Shown here one piece after another: positions 54,322 to 63,166 of a stretch of DNA of 64,000 bases. The notes under the pieces are model-generated. The model searched no databases, was not told where the DNA came from, and saw only the letters and a list, made by a program, of their open reading frames with translations. The translations under genes were made by a program, and so were the position numbers. The stretch's first letter is position 1; each line of letters opens with the position of its first letter. Origin of the DNA: Rhodopirellula sp. (GTDB lineage Bacteria; Planctomycetota; Planctomycetia; Pirellulales; Pirellulaceae); contig NZVD01000071.1 of the NCBI GenBank assembly GCA_002701385.1, forward strand, positions 32,544 to 96,543, read 5' to 3'.

Positions 54322-55503
54322 TTAGGTGCCACGTAAATAGGCGTTTATAACCTCGCGATCTGCACCTTTGACGGTCATTCCCACAGGACCAGCAGCTGGA
54401 AAAACCACACACTTAGCAGGTTCACCGTGCTCTAGAAAACTCTGATGGGCATCACTGCCTGTGGCAAAAACCCATAGGCGGCCGTCTTCAATCGTGACGG
54501 AAAATCCTTCCTGTTGGACCAAATAGTTGGTAATGGTATCGGATTCATTACTCTTGAGGGTCATACCTCCAGGCCCGATTCCAGGACGAATGACGTGCTT
54601 GGCAAGTTCACCCTGATGGTCATATTCTTCAATGGCGGGATCACCTGCTGTAAACACCCACATACGACCTTCAGACATGCGGATTTCAAATCCAGACTTC
54701 GCATTGATGTATTGCTCAATCACGTCAGCATCAGATGACTTGATTGTCAATCCACCAGGCCCTGCAGCCGGTCGGACTACGCATTTGGCTGGCTCGCCAT
54801 GCTCTTGAAAGCTGGCCAGCTCGTCACTATCGGTCTTAAAAACCCAGAGGCGTCCATCTTCAAGCGAAGTGGTGAATCCATCTTTGAGTGAAATAAATTC
54901 GTTGATGGTATCGTAGTCGCTGGATTTTAGGGTCATCCCTCGAGGACCAATTCCGGGGCGAATAACATGCTTGGCAAGTTCGCCTTTGCTGATGTAGTCC
55001 GCCAAAGCTGGATCCTGAATATGAAAAACCCATAGACGTCCATCTTCTTCAAAGGTGAGGAAGTCACCTTTATCAAAAGGACCAGATGTTCTCGAGCTGG
55101 CAATGAGTTTGCCATCGGCCGAGTAGTGGGCCCAGTACCAATTTTGGTTATTGCTATCGTAGTCCTTATGAACTCGATGGGCGATGGTCACCGCGTTAAG
55201 CGACTTTTGTTCGTCACCGGCATAATGCTCAGTCACAATGATACTGCCGTAAAGTGGCAAATCGCCGCTCCGGTTGGCCACTCGATTTACGTATCGCACG
55301 TGTCCATTTTGGGCAGTGGGACCGGGAAGTCCAATTGGACTTCTGTCGGTAACTTTCCAGGATTTATAAGTAGGTCCAATGAGATCCCACAATGCTTCGC
55401 CTTCCACGGCATAACGATGAGGGAGTTGAGCTTGCACGATCAATGCTGGTACCAGCAGGATAGTGCAAAGGGTAATCATACCCAGTTTTTGTTGATGTTG
55501 CAT
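54322..55503 (-). CDS. Secreted protein with four ~62-residue repeats, function unknown
   Basis: 393 residues. The signal peptide ends near ALIVQAQLP (residue ~26). The N-terminal part (~27-145) has WDLIGPTYKSWKVTDRSPIGLPGP and resembles no family I recognise. From ~150 to the end there are four repeats of about 62 residues, each starting EDGRLWVF or EGRMWVF and containing (E)xAK(H/C)VxxP(G/A)xGPxGxT(L/I/V)K. Repeats 1 and 3 share AKHVIRPGIGP; 2 and 4 share AKCVVxPAAGP, so the unit is a duplicated pair. TAGGAGAG precedes the ATG by seven bases. Its position between two pst operons suggests a role in phosphate limitation, but no motif shows this. Confidence 0.8.
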   Translation of the reverse strand: MQHQQKLGMITLCTILLVPALIVQAQLPHRYAVEGEALWDLIGPTYKSWKVTDRSPIGLPGPTAQNGHVRYVNRVANRSGDLPLYGSIIVTEHYAGDEQKSLNAVTIAHRVHKDYDSNNQNWYWAHYSADGKLIASSRTSGPFDKGDFLTFEEDGRLWVFHIQDPALADYISKGELAKHVIRPGIGPRGMTLKSSDYDTINEFISLKDGFTTSLEDGRLWVFKTDSDELASFQEHGEPAKCVVRPAAGPGGLTIKSSDADVIEQYINAKSGFEIRMSEGRMWVFTAGDPAIEEYDHQGELAKHVIRPGIGPGGMTLKSNESDTITNYLVQQEGFSVTIEDGRLWVFATGSDAHQSFLEHGEPAKCVVFPAAGPVGMTVKGADREVINAYLRGT

Positions 55504-55636
55504 TTAGGTACTCTCCTATAACACGCAATAGATTGAGTTTGGTTGTTGTAAAAAGTTCCCACGTGTTGTGTGCTTCGCTGTATCTTTGGTTCCGATTGAA
55601 TTGGTGAAGATTGATAAACAGTCCCGGTAAAAAGAA

Positions 55637-56554
55637 CTAGCCGAAACGGCCAGTCACATAATCTTCAGTTTCCTTGGTTTCTGGTTTGCTAAAGATTTTA
55701 TAGGTGGGACCAAATTCAATCAGGTTCCCGAGATACATAAAAGCGGTGTAATCACTCAGGCGTGATGCCTGTTGCATATTGTGAGTCACGATCAAAATTG
55801 AATAGTCACCGGACAGATCCTGGATCAATTCTTCAATTTTCGCAGTGGCGACAGGATCCAATGCCGAGCAAGGTTCGTCGAGTAACAGCATTTCCGGGTC
55901 ACTGGCGATCGCTCGGGCAATGCAGAGTCGTTGTTGCTGACCACCGGAAAGACTTAAGCCACTTTCACGAAGCCGATCTTTCACTTCGTCCCATAACGCG
56001 GCCCCCCTTAGGCTACGTTCGCAGACTTCGTCTAATTCGGCCCTGTCTCGCACGCCATCGATCCTTAGGGGATAGACGACATTTTCATAAATGCTCATTG
56101 GAAAGGGATTTGGCTTTTGGAATACCATCCCCATTCGTTTTCGAAGTTCAATGACATCCACGCCGGGAGCAAAAATGGAGTCTCCGTCAATGATCATATC
56201 GCCTTCGATACGTACCGAATCAATCAAGTCGTTGATTCGGTTGACGCAGCGGAGCATAGTCGATTTACCACAGCCGGACGGCCCAATCAGAGAAGTTACC
56301 TTCCCTCGGGGAACTTCAAAAGTGATGTCGTATAACGCCTGGGCGTTGCCATACCAGAGATTAAGTTTGTTGATCTCAAGGATGATATCCTCGTCATTAA
56401 TATCCTCATGGATGACAGCTGGGATGACTTGCCCATTTTCGATTAAACGTAAACGATCAACATCCCCTTCCGTTTGATGTGCTGAAAGATCAGGCAGGAT
56501 GGTAGGAAGTCCGTTCTCAGTAGTAGTATTCATGTTTTTTGAATCCGTAGACAT
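55637..56554 (-). CDS. pstB: Phosphate ABC ATPase PstB (first system, canonical)
   Basis: 305 residues with an N-terminal extension of about 50 residues before the ATPase. All motifs are canonical: Walker [14 protein letters not shown]-loop [16 protein letters not shown], signature [15 protein letters not shown], Walker [14 protein letters not shown] and H-loop [11 protein letters not shown]. It is the ATPase of the long PstC/PstA pair encoded just upstream and a useful reference for the altered PstB pair of the second system. Confidence 0.95.
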   Translation of the reverse strand: MSTDSKNMNTTTENGLPTILPDLSAHQTEGDVDRLRLIENGQVIPAVIHEDINDEDIILEINKLNLWYGNAQALYDITFEVPRGKVTSLIGPSGCGKSTMLRCVNRINDLIDSVRIEGDMIIDGDSIFAPGVDVIELRKRMGMVFQKPNPFPMSIYENVVYPLRIDGVRDRAELDEVCERSLRGAALWDEVKDRLRESGLSLSGGQQQRLCIARAIASDPEMLLLDEPCSALDPVATAKIEELIQDLSGDYSILIVTHNMQQASRLSDYTAFMYLGNLIEFGPTYKIFSKPETKETEDYVTGRFG

Positions 56555-56596
56555 TTCCGCGACGAGTCCTTATTTGAATTAGTAATTCCTGAGCGA

Positions 56597-59077
56597 TTAA
56601 AAATGCCCAACAGCAAATCGTTTTCGCAATCTGTTTCTCAACAGGATTGCTGCGATATTGAGGACGAAAATAATACCCACCAGAAGCAGTGTGGTGGTGT
56701 ACACCATCGGTTGTGCTGCTTCTGAGTTTTGACTTTGAAATCCAAGGTCATAAATGTGAAATCCTAGATGCATAAAGCTCCGTTCCAGGTGTACAAATGG
56801 TGCCACCATATCCACGGGTAACTCTGGTGCGAGCTTGACTGCACCCACAAGCATTAGAGGAGCAACTTCTCCAGCTCCCCGGGCCATCGCCAGTACCATC
56901 CCAGTCATAATCCCTGGAGTTGCGTGTGGTAACACTACGCGACGAATAGTTTGCCACTTACTGGCGCCCGTCGCAAACGAGCCTTCTCGTAATGAGTTTG
57001 GAACGGCAGATAATGCTTCTTCGGTGGCTACGATAACCACCGGCAAGGTAAGTAATGCTAATGTTAACGAAGCCCATAGTAACCCCCCTTTGCCAAATGT
57101 GGGATTTGGCAACGAGGCTTCAAAGAATCCATTGAAAAATGGGATTTTCACCATGAGAACCACAGCAATGGCAAGGGCAGCACACCAAAGAATGGCGGGG
57201 ATGGAGTAGAGCCAGGCTTTGTGAGCAACTCGTACATTTTTTTTGCGTTTGACTAACCAAACGTTGCAGAGGACTGCTGTGACGATCAGTGCCAGTGTTA
57301 TTAATAGTCCCATAATCCAAGTACTCGAGCTAAACGGAGTGACATTAATCGCTTTTGGGCCACCATCGGTATAGGCTCCGAAGATGTAACAGAAGAATCC
57401 TAATCCAAAGACTCCAAAGACAATGCTGGGGACCCCTGCAAGATTATTAATAGCAATACGAATGATACTGACGATCACACCGTCTTTGGCATATTCCCGT
57501 AAGTACAGCGCCGCAAGCACGCCGAAGGGTGCAACGACCAGACACATAATGAGTGTCATCGTGACCGTTCCCCAGATTGCTGGGAAAACACCGCCTTCAC
57601 TATTGGCCTCACGTGGATCGTCCACTAAGAATTCTCCCCATCGCTCCAGATAGATCTCCCATTTGTCGCCGGTGGTGAGTTGGTTGGCAGGATAGGCTCG
57701 GACGATTTCATCGACAGCCAGCTCTTTTTCAACTCCCTGAGCCGTGGCCAAAGTCAGTTTGTATTTGTGATTTTCAGCCTTGGACTTATCAATTTCCTTC
57801 TGGATGTCCGCAGTTGCCTTATCCGCCTCTTCTTGAATTACGAGGTAGTCCGCGATGATCTGTTGGACAGGGTCTGGACAAGCCTGTAGTTTCGCATCAA
57901 TGTCCGCGATGGTGGACTCATAGGCCGCCGCCTGGCCTGCATAGTATTCATTCACAGGACCGGTTAGCTGCTCTACCACACGCTGTAAATCCGTTGGTAT
58001 GATCTTTAGGCTATGTTGAATCGTGGTGAGTGTTGCGTTCTTTTCAAGTTCGATCGCTTCAATCGTACGAAGGTTTTCGCGTTTGGCAATCGCATCATCC
58101 AGCACGCGAAGATCAAAATCCAATTCAGCTTGTCGCACATTGAGACGTCCCCTTTCCATGCGGTGATTGACGGCACCAATATCATGTTTTTCCAGAACGC
58201 GACGATCGAGGTAACGCTGGCGAGCATTATCATGTTCGCCTTGGAATTTCTGCCATACTGTCTCCGCGCCCGTCCAAACATGTTTAAGCCCTTTGACATC
58301 CTGAGTGGGGTCTGGTTGGTATTCCTCCAGTGAGACGGTTGAAAATCCGGCGGCAATCTCAATGGATTCGTTTTCTTGCGTTTTTGTATTTGCCTCGAGG
58401 AATTTGGCAATATTGGCCGCTCGTAAGGCTTGATGTGTTTCCACTAAAGCCGGTAAATGATTGTTAATAACCACTTTCTGTTCGTCAGAAATCTGCCAGC
58501 GAAATTGGTTTTGCAAAAAGAGGATTAGGTCTGCGTATAGCTTCTCTTGGTCCGGAACGTCTCTTTGGGTTTCCACGGCGTAACGAACTGGTTCGCCATA
58601 AAATCGTCCCCACTCGATGCGTTCGACAGTTAATGCCCATTCCGGTTGTACTTCAGTATTTTCTTCGAATTCAAATGCGCTTACCCACCGAAAGTGTTCA
58701 TTGGTGATATCAAAATTCCCGGTTCGGAACTGACGTCGGTGAACATTGGTACGCTCTTGTGCCCCCAAAAGCTCTTTGACAATATCCTCATCCGCCGGCG
58801 AAATGGTTGTAAGCATGTTCTGTCTAAGAAAGTAGTCCTCTTCAGACACGATCTCGCCCATTACGTATTGACCGTCGTTAAGCTGAACCTTGGAGATCGG
58901 AACAGGCCAAAATGTGATACTGCCGTTATAGATGATCCAGCAAAGTAAACCGACAATCATGACCAGTGAAATCGCTAACGCTCCGCCGGTAAACCAGACC
59001 ATTGGTTCCCCCTGAGCCATCATTGACATCCCAGGGCGGCTTAGTCGAGAACCACCTCTTCGTTTTTTCTTACTCAT
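56597..59077 (-). CDS. pstA: Phosphate ABC permease PstA, long form with large periplasmic insert
   Basis: 826 residues, nearly three times the usual ~290. After a basic N-terminus and a first helix (~30-53), residues ~55-490 form a soluble, mostly helical insert with predicted coiled coils (RQAELDFDLRVLDDAIAKRENLRTIEAIELEKNATL; EEADKATADIQKEIDKSKAENHKY). The permease core starts near 495 (GTVTMTLIMCLVVAPFGVLAALYLREYA) and has the EAA loop ATEEALSAVPNSLREGSFATGASKWQTIRRVVLPHATPG. Two extra helices interrupt the core (~590-660). Long PstA/PstC pairs are known in some Gram-negatives. Its start overlaps pstC by four bases (ATGA). Confidence 0.9.
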   Translation of the reverse strand: MSKKKRRGGSRLSRPGMSMMAQGEPMVWFTGGALAISLVMIVGLLCWIIYNGSITFWPVPISKVQLNDGQYVMGEIVSEEDYFLRQNMLTTISPADEDIVKELLGAQERTNVHRRQFRTGNFDITNEHFRWVSAFEFEENTEVQPEWALTVERIEWGRFYGEPVRYAVETQRDVPDQEKLYADLILFLQNQFRWQISDEQKVVINNHLPALVETHQALRAANIAKFLEANTKTQENESIEIAAGFSTVSLEEYQPDPTQDVKGLKHVWTGAETVWQKFQGEHDNARQRYLDRRVLEKHDIGAVNHRMERGRLNVRQAELDFDLRVLDDAIAKRENLRTIEAIELEKNATLTTIQHSLKIIPTDLQRVVEQLTGPVNEYYAGQAAAYESTIADIDAKLQACPDPVQQIIADYLVIQEEADKATADIQKEIDKSKAENHKYKLTLATAQGVEKELAVDEIVRAYPANQLTTGDKWEIYLERWGEFLVDDPREANSEGGVFPAIWGTVTMTLIMCLVVAPFGVLAALYLREYAKDGVIVSIIRIAINNLAGVPSIVFGVFGLGFFCYIFGAYTDGGPKAINVTPFSSSTWIMGLLITLALIVTAVLCNVWLVKRKKNVRVAHKAWLYSIPAILWCAALAIAVVLMVKIPFFNGFFEASLPNPTFGKGGLLWASLTLALLTLPVVIVATEEALSAVPNSLREGSFATGASKWQTIRRVVLPHATPGIMTGMVLAMARGAGEVAPLMLVGAVKLAPELPVDMVAPFVHLERSFMHLGFHIYDLGFQSQNSEAAQPMVYTTTLLLVGIIFVLNIAAILLRNRLRKRFAVGHF

Positions 59078-61668
59078 AATTGGTATGCTCTCTTTCTGAA
59101 TCGAAGTCGAACAAGTTCCGCAACGGTGTTAACGACAAAGGTAAGTAAGAACAGCGTGAGCGCTGCTAAAAATAGCGTACGATAGTGCGTGCTATTGCGT
59201 ACTGCTTCCGGTAATTCCACCGCAATGTTGGCGGAAAGCGTTCTGAATCCGTTGAACATATTCCAGTCTTCGACGGATGTATTACCACCTGCCATCAGGA
59301 CGATCATCGTCTCACCCACCGCTCGTCCAAGTCCCACCATGACAGCAGAAAAGAGGCCACTCATAGCCGTTGGAATCACAATTCGGACAGACGTTTGCCA
59401 AGTGGTTGCCCCGGTCCCATAGGATCCACTTCGTAGATGATTTGGGACTGTCGAGAGGGCATCCTCGGCGATGGTATAGATAATGGGAATGACGGCAAAA
59501 CCCATTACGAAACCCACCACGAATGCATTCCGTTGATCGTATTTATCAATGTAACTACCTCGTGGATCCCATCCCATACTATTTAGCAGGAATGAGATTC
59601 CCCAGGCGAACAGAACGACACAAGCTGAGGCTAATAAGAATCTAACCAAGGCCATTACCGCGAATTTAAAACGTGTATGTTTGTGAGCACCCGCTCTCAC
59701 TCGTGGGCTCACAAATGTCACGACCAGCGCTCCCACAATGACAATACTCAAGGGTAGCCACAGAATCATCCAGGCACCTATACCATTGCCCTGGTTGTGA
59801 TCCTCGAGCCAGGTGCGGATGTCTCCACTAAACAGCAATTCCTCGATAGCTGGGCCTAGCAGGTAGGCAATAAGCATGGAAACAGGAATCGTAATGACCA
59901 TTAGCCAAAATCGCACCTGGGAGTACCGCAACTGTAAATCCCTGGGAATTAATTGCCAAAGGTGGCCTCCAAACACAAACACGGCCGGTACTAGAAAGAC
60001 ACAGGTTAGCATTTGAGGAATAACATATTCAACAAACGGAGCCAGAACCAATCCAGCCAAAAATCCCAACACCACACTGGGAAGACTGGCCATCATTTCG
60101 ACGCTCGGCTTAATGATCGACTTTGACCGGCGACTGAGGAATTCACTGGTGTAAATTGCGCCAAGTAACGCGATCGGTGTTCCAAAGAGCATTGTGTAAA
60201 ATGTTGCCTTCAATGTTCCGAAAATTAACGGTCGCAACCCCAGTTTTACTTCCGGTGCAGCACTGGCAAATGAAGACTGCCAAATGTGTCTCGGTTCGTC
60301 GTATCCTTCATACCAAACAGGACCGAATAAAGAGGACATTGAAGCTTCGGGGTGTTTAGGATCAAAGTCTGCATGCCACAATGAATCTTTAGTGATGGCA
60401 ACCAATCCGTCTTCCTTGGGAGTAATAAAGGTCTTTAAAATTTCCCGTTCGGAACCAATCTGAGTAGCGAATATTTCCTGATCGGTGGTCACGTGAAATA
60501 CTTTGAGAGTGCCGTCGGCGTAGCCTGCCGATATCATTCGACTGCGTGAAGATAACCCAAGGCTGGTGACCCAAGACTGGCTTTGAGGTAGTTGATGAAC
60601 CAACTGCAAATAGTCGCCAGGTTGGCCGTTCTTGGTTCGGGTTTGCAACCACCCATTTAAGTTGCCTCCGGAATCTGCTACAAGAAGCGTGGCATTTCCC
60701 AACGCGAATTCCAACGCAGTGATGTGCAGAGAATTATCCCCAAGCAAGTCTTCCACCACGGGTGTCGAAATACCCGATTTGATATTACGGGTATCAAATC
60801 GATGGATCTCCCCATCTTTCCAAATCAAATAAACTCTGTCCCCGACACCATAGAAACGGAGATAATCCGGCGTTACGGTTCGTTTGTCACTTAGTGGCAG
60901 GTCAACGCCCTCAAACTTCAATACGACATCACCAGTGAACATGTTTTCATTTTCGGCGACATTTCCAATTTGCGCCCGCCCCGTAGCGTCGACAAAAACG
61001 AGTTTCTTAGTCTTCTTTCCTGCTCCACCGTCGTTGAGTGGAAGGATGGCATCCATCAGGGTTATCGCTTGCTGCGACAATTGAAGTGGCTCCCTAAACT
61101 CCACGCTCAATTTCTGAATGCGGAACTGTTTTTGTGGAGTGATTTGGACTGTACCCTCTTCGTACGTTGCAATTTGCCCCTTCTGCAACGTCAGGTATTC
61201 CTCGTCGATCTGGTCGTCATCCAGGAAAGACGTATTAAATCCAATAGAACCCAAGAGGGCACTCCCGTCCTCCAGTCCCAGGACCAATTCATTGGATTCA
61301 ATTTCGAAGACACTGGAGGTAATCACCTTTCCATCGGTGAGGTTCTGTTCGCTCAGTAATTCCAGTGTATCTGTACGACGTGCCTGAAGATTTCCGTCAG
61401 CAAATAGAGACCAGCTGATCGTGCGATATTCGTCGAATACCGTTTTGATAGGAATCTCTTTTGATTCCAGTGTATTAGATTCTTTCGGCTCGATGGACGC
61501 CTCAAAATAGAGAGGGGCCACGACAACTACCAACAGAACACCCACTAAAGAGACTGTTCCAATGGTGCCAATACCTCCGATGCGGATAATTATCCGAGCG
61601 AGAGCATCTGAGAGTTTGACTCTCAGTCGAGTTGTCTTACGCCGTTTGCTACCAGTTCCCGTTGACAT
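59074..61668 (-). CDS. pstC: Phosphate ABC permease PstC, long form with propeller-like periplasmic domain
   Basis: 864 residues. The first helix (~32-55) is followed by a periplasmic domain of about 420 residues with WD/propeller-like strands (LHITALEFALGNATLLVADSGGNLNGW; WVTSLGLSSRSRMISAGYADGTLKVFHV). The permease core begins near 475 (LRPLIFGTLKATFYTMLFGTPIALLGAIYTSEFL), with ASLPSVVLGFLAGLVLAP and the EAA loop AEDALSTVPNHLRSGSYGTGATTWQTSVRIV. Extra helices lie within the core (~595-700). Upstream, between pstS and this gene, is a strong hairpin. It is the partner of the long PstA. Confidence 0.9.
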   Translation of the reverse strand: MSTGTGSKRRKTTRLRVKLSDALARIIIRIGGIGTIGTVSLVGVLLVVVVAPLYFEASIEPKESNTLESKEIPIKTVFDEYRTISWSLFADGNLQARRTDTLELLSEQNLTDGKVITSSVFEIESNELVLGLEDGSALLGSIGFNTSFLDDDQIDEEYLTLQKGQIATYEEGTVQITPQKQFRIQKLSVEFREPLQLSQQAITLMDAILPLNDGGAGKKTKKLVFVDATGRAQIGNVAENENMFTGDVVLKFEGVDLPLSDKRTVTPDYLRFYGVGDRVYLIWKDGEIHRFDTRNIKSGISTPVVEDLLGDNSLHITALEFALGNATLLVADSGGNLNGWLQTRTKNGQPGDYLQLVHQLPQSQSWVTSLGLSSRSRMISAGYADGTLKVFHVTTDQEIFATQIGSEREILKTFITPKEDGLVAITKDSLWHADFDPKHPEASMSSLFGPVWYEGYDEPRHIWQSSFASAAPEVKLGLRPLIFGTLKATFYTMLFGTPIALLGAIYTSEFLSRRSKSIIKPSVEMMASLPSVVLGFLAGLVLAPFVEYVIPQMLTCVFLVPAVFVFGGHLWQLIPRDLQLRYSQVRFWLMVITIPVSMLIAYLLGPAIEELLFSGDIRTWLEDHNQGNGIGAWMILWLPLSIVIVGALVVTFVSPRVRAGAHKHTRFKFAVMALVRFLLASACVVLFAWGISFLLNSMGWDPRGSYIDKYDQRNAFVVGFVMGFAVIPIIYTIAEDALSTVPNHLRSGSYGTGATTWQTSVRIVIPTAMSGLFSAVMVGLGRAVGETMIVLMAGGNTSVEDWNMFNGFRTLSANIAVELPEAVRNSTHYRTLFLAALTLFLLTFVVNTVAELVRLRFRKRAYQL

Positions 61669-61758
61669 AAGAATAAATCGCTTTTCTAGCTTCCTTTTTT
61701 GTTTGTACTATGAAAGATGCCCCGTTTTTGGCTCGTGGTTAGAGTTAGCTAAAAGGAC

Positions 61759-61803
61759 GGGCGGCGACCCCTCCGAAGAGAGAACCGCCACCCGCGTCGC
61801 GGG
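61759..61803 (-). terminator. Strong hairpin between pstS and pstC
   Basis: On the minus strand GGGTGGCG...CTCTC pairs with GAGGG...CGCCGCCC around a TTCG tetraloop (61759-61793), with a small CCCGC-GAC-GCGGG hairpin just before it. Only a weak T tract (CCTTTT) follows. It may end part of the transcripts or stabilise pstS mRNA, giving more PstS than permease. Confidence 0.6.
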
Positions 61804-61906
61804 AACTACCCATTTTTACCTGCGAGTACTAGGTGTTTTTTCAAGGCGATTCATTAAATTGCCTGACCACCTAATCCCTTTTACCCTTTTACTAACCAGA
61901 AGGTGC

Positions 61907-62869
61907 TTACTTGATGCCAACAGCATTCAGAGCACTGCTAGAAACCTTAGCGTTGACAGGGAAGTAACCATCTTTAACAACAGCTTCCTGACCCTGACGA
62001 CTGAAGATATACTTCATGAATTCACGACGAAGTGGATCGAGCTGGCTTCCAGGCTTGTAATTCACGCTTAACCACAGGTAACGAGCTAGTGGGTAATCAC
62101 CTGAGTAGGCATATTCTGCTGTCGCAGGTACGGCTTCAGCACCTTCTTCTGCAGCCAGTGGAACGGCGCGGACATCAGCTGTTTTGTAGCCGATACCAGA
62201 ATAGCCAATTCCGGATTTATCAGATGCGACACCCTGTACAACCGAGGCACTACCAGGCTGCTCTTTGACAGAAGCTTTGTAGTCTCCGTCACCCAGAACA
62301 TTTTTCTTGAAATATCCGTAAGTCCCGGAAGCTGAGTTACGGCCATAGAGGCTAATTGCTCCTAGCCCCGTAGCGCCTGCTGCATCCCAGTTAGTGATCT
62401 CATCCAGCCCAAGCTTACGTGTGCTAGAGAAGATGGCGTCTACCTGTGCTAGTGACAAGCCTTTGACTGGATTGTCTTTATTGACATACACAGCCAGCAT
62501 GTCGATGCTTGTTCCGACCTGAGTTGGCTTGTAACCGTATTGTTTCTCAAAGGCATCAACTTCAGCGTCTTTCATTTTCCGGCTCATTGGCCCGAAAGTG
62601 GAGGTACCTGAAATCAGAGCCGGAGGAGCTGTCGAGGAACCTTTTCCTTCAATCTCAACACGGACGTTCGGATAATACTTTAGAAAACCTTCCGACCATA
62701 AAGTCATCATATTATTCATGGTGTCCGAACCAACGCTCTTAATTGTTCCGGCAACACCAGCTACCGGAGTGTAATCGTTCAGGTTGCTATCAACCTGAAC
62801 GCCCTGACCAAACGTTTGGCCCGTAATAAATGCTGTGAGAATCACAGCGGAACAGAGCAATTTTTTCAT
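61907..62869 (-). CDS. pstS: Phosphate-binding periplasmic protein PstS (first system)
   Basis: 320 residues. A signal peptide (LLCSAVILTAFITGQTFG) is cleaved by signal peptidase I type; there is no lipobox. Phosphate-site motifs are SVGSDTMNNMMTLW (~46-59), IEGKGSSTAPPALISGTSTFGPMSRKM (~73-99), YGRNSASGTYGYFKKNVLG (~176-194) and SGIGYSGIGYKTADVR (~219-234). It heads the operon with the long permeases. AAGGAAAG lies six bases before the ATG. A Pho-box array is ~100 bases upstream. Confidence 0.95.
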   Translation of the reverse strand: MKKLLCSAVILTAFITGQTFGQGVQVDSNLNDYTPVAGVAGTIKSVGSDTMNNMMTLWSEGFLKYYPNVRVEIEGKGSSTAPPALISGTSTFGPMSRKMKDAEVDAFEKQYGYKPTQVGTSIDMLAVYVNKDNPVKGLSLAQVDAIFSSTRKLGLDEITNWDAAGATGLGAISLYGRNSASGTYGYFKKNVLGDGDYKASVKEQPGSASVVQGVASDKSGIGYSGIGYKTADVRAVPLAAEEGAEAVPATAEYAYSGDYPLARYLWLSVNYKPGSQLDPLRREFMKYIFSRQGQEAVVKDGYFPVNAKVSSSALNAVGIK

Positions 62870-62948
62870 TTTCGCTTTCCTTCAATACATATGTTCGATA
62901 AGTGAACGGAATGTCTATCAACTTCTTCGTTCAATTAAACACCCCAAA

Positions 62949-63009
62949 TGTGAAGATGCGACGCTAATTGGATGTGAAATAGGTGAGGAAAATGTGAATA
63001 AAGTGTTAA
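62949..63009 (-). promoter_or_regulatory. Pho box array upstream of first pst operon
   Basis: Read on the minus strand: TTAACA-N5-TTCACA-N5-CTCACC at exact 11-base period (forward 63004, 62993, 62982), followed by further TTCACA copies at 62973 and 62949 off the period. It resembles the array at 54164-54202. Confidence 0.72.
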
Positions 63010-63015
63010 CGCCTG

Positions 63016-63032
63016 TTTACTCAATGTTCACG
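63016..63032 (+). promoter_or_regulatory. Pho box-like direct repeat facing the divergent phoU-like gene
   Basis: TTTACT-N5-TTCACG on the plus strand, an 11-base-period pair beside the minus-strand array. It could bring the divergent phoU-like gene under PhoB control. Confidence 0.5.
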
Positions 63033-63166
63033 TTGTATTGCCCCTTCCTTAATATCACTCTGTTATTATTTCCCGATACTAAAGATGCGGGACTAGGGGC
63101 AGGAAGTTTGCTATTAGAGCTAGTTAGATTCAAGAATCGTCATCGATACTTCAGGGACCGAATAAG

